DNA of 6,443 nt from Chitinophagaceae bacterium (GTDB lineage Bacteria > Bacteroidota > Bacteroidia > Chitinophagales > Chitinophagaceae): the NCBI GenBank assembly GCA_025963615.1, contig JAOQAL010000513.1:1-6443 (forward strand). Direction: 5' to 3'. Under the pieces are notes generated by a model, which saw nothing but the letters and a program-made list of their open reading frames with translations, ran no database searches and had not been told where the DNA came from. The translations under genes and the position numbers were made by a program. Numbering within the stretch: position 1 is the first letter of the stretch; each line of letters opens with the position of its first letter. Positions 6,346 to 6,443 of this stretch are shown one piece after another.

Positions 6346-6443
6346 ATGCGCCAGGCCTCTTATCTTGTTGCCACGTTTATTCTGTTTCTATTTTATCCCT
6401 CCCTGGGCTTTTCACAGGACACCGCTTCTTCTCCCTACCAGTG
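6346..6443 (+). CDS. N-terminus of an exported protein, possibly DsbD-family (partial)
   Basis: An open frame starts at ATG 6346 and runs off the right edge after 32 full codons. An in-frame TAA at 6337-6339 excludes an earlier start. The peptide begins M-R-Q-A-S-Y-L-V-A-T-F-I-L-F-L-F and reaches L-G-F-S-Q-D-T-A, a textbook signal peptide with probable cleavage before Q24, followed by a polar stretch. The mature domain is beyond the window, so its identity is not shown. In Bacteroidota a short DsbD-N-like gene is often followed by a full DsbD-type thiol:disulfide reductase, which makes that a reasonable guess. No Shine-Dalgarno is visible, and the only candidate control element upstream is the terminator. 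Confidence 0.7.
   Translation, partial: MRQASYLVATFILFLFYPSLGFSQDTASSPYQ

Overview
The window looks like chromosomal DNA of a Bacteroidota bacterium, most likely of the Chitinophagaceae or a nearby family. The clues are a DUF6427-type membrane protein (a family I know only from Bacteroidota), signal peptides ending in A-Q, TAnnTTTG-like -7 promoter boxes, weak or absent Shine-Dalgarno sequences, and moderately AT-rich DNA. The family-level placement is an inference from style, not from a marker gene.

Layout from left to right. Positions 1-133 hold at most the start of an unidentified leftward gene with a TTG start and one hydrophobic helix. Positions 134-2104 (minus strand) encode a complete Kup-type K+ uptake permease with a GTG start. 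A divergent intergenic region (2105-2364) carries weak promoters for both sides and a GC-rich pair of overlapping palindromes. Positions 2365-3897 encode a 510-residue exported protein of no family I recognise, with a striking tyrosine-rich segment. Twenty bases later a DUF6427-like polytopic membrane protein (3918-4907, GTG start) follows, probably in the same transcript. Next is purQ (5005-5679), the glutaminase subunit of FGAM synthase, with its own -7 box. Then comes a short exported DsbD N-terminal-domain protein (5827-6276), an intrinsic terminator, and the first 32 codons of another exported protein that runs off the right end and may be a full DsbD-type reductase.

Most of this is ordinary core-genome content: K+ uptake, purine synthesis and periplasmic thiol chemistry. 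I see no mobile element, CRISPR array, tRNA, rRNA or defence system. The least explained parts are the exported protein paired with the DUF6427 protein, the terminator lying 13 bases before the last gene, and the palindrome pair between the divergent genes. I found no convincing novel system.
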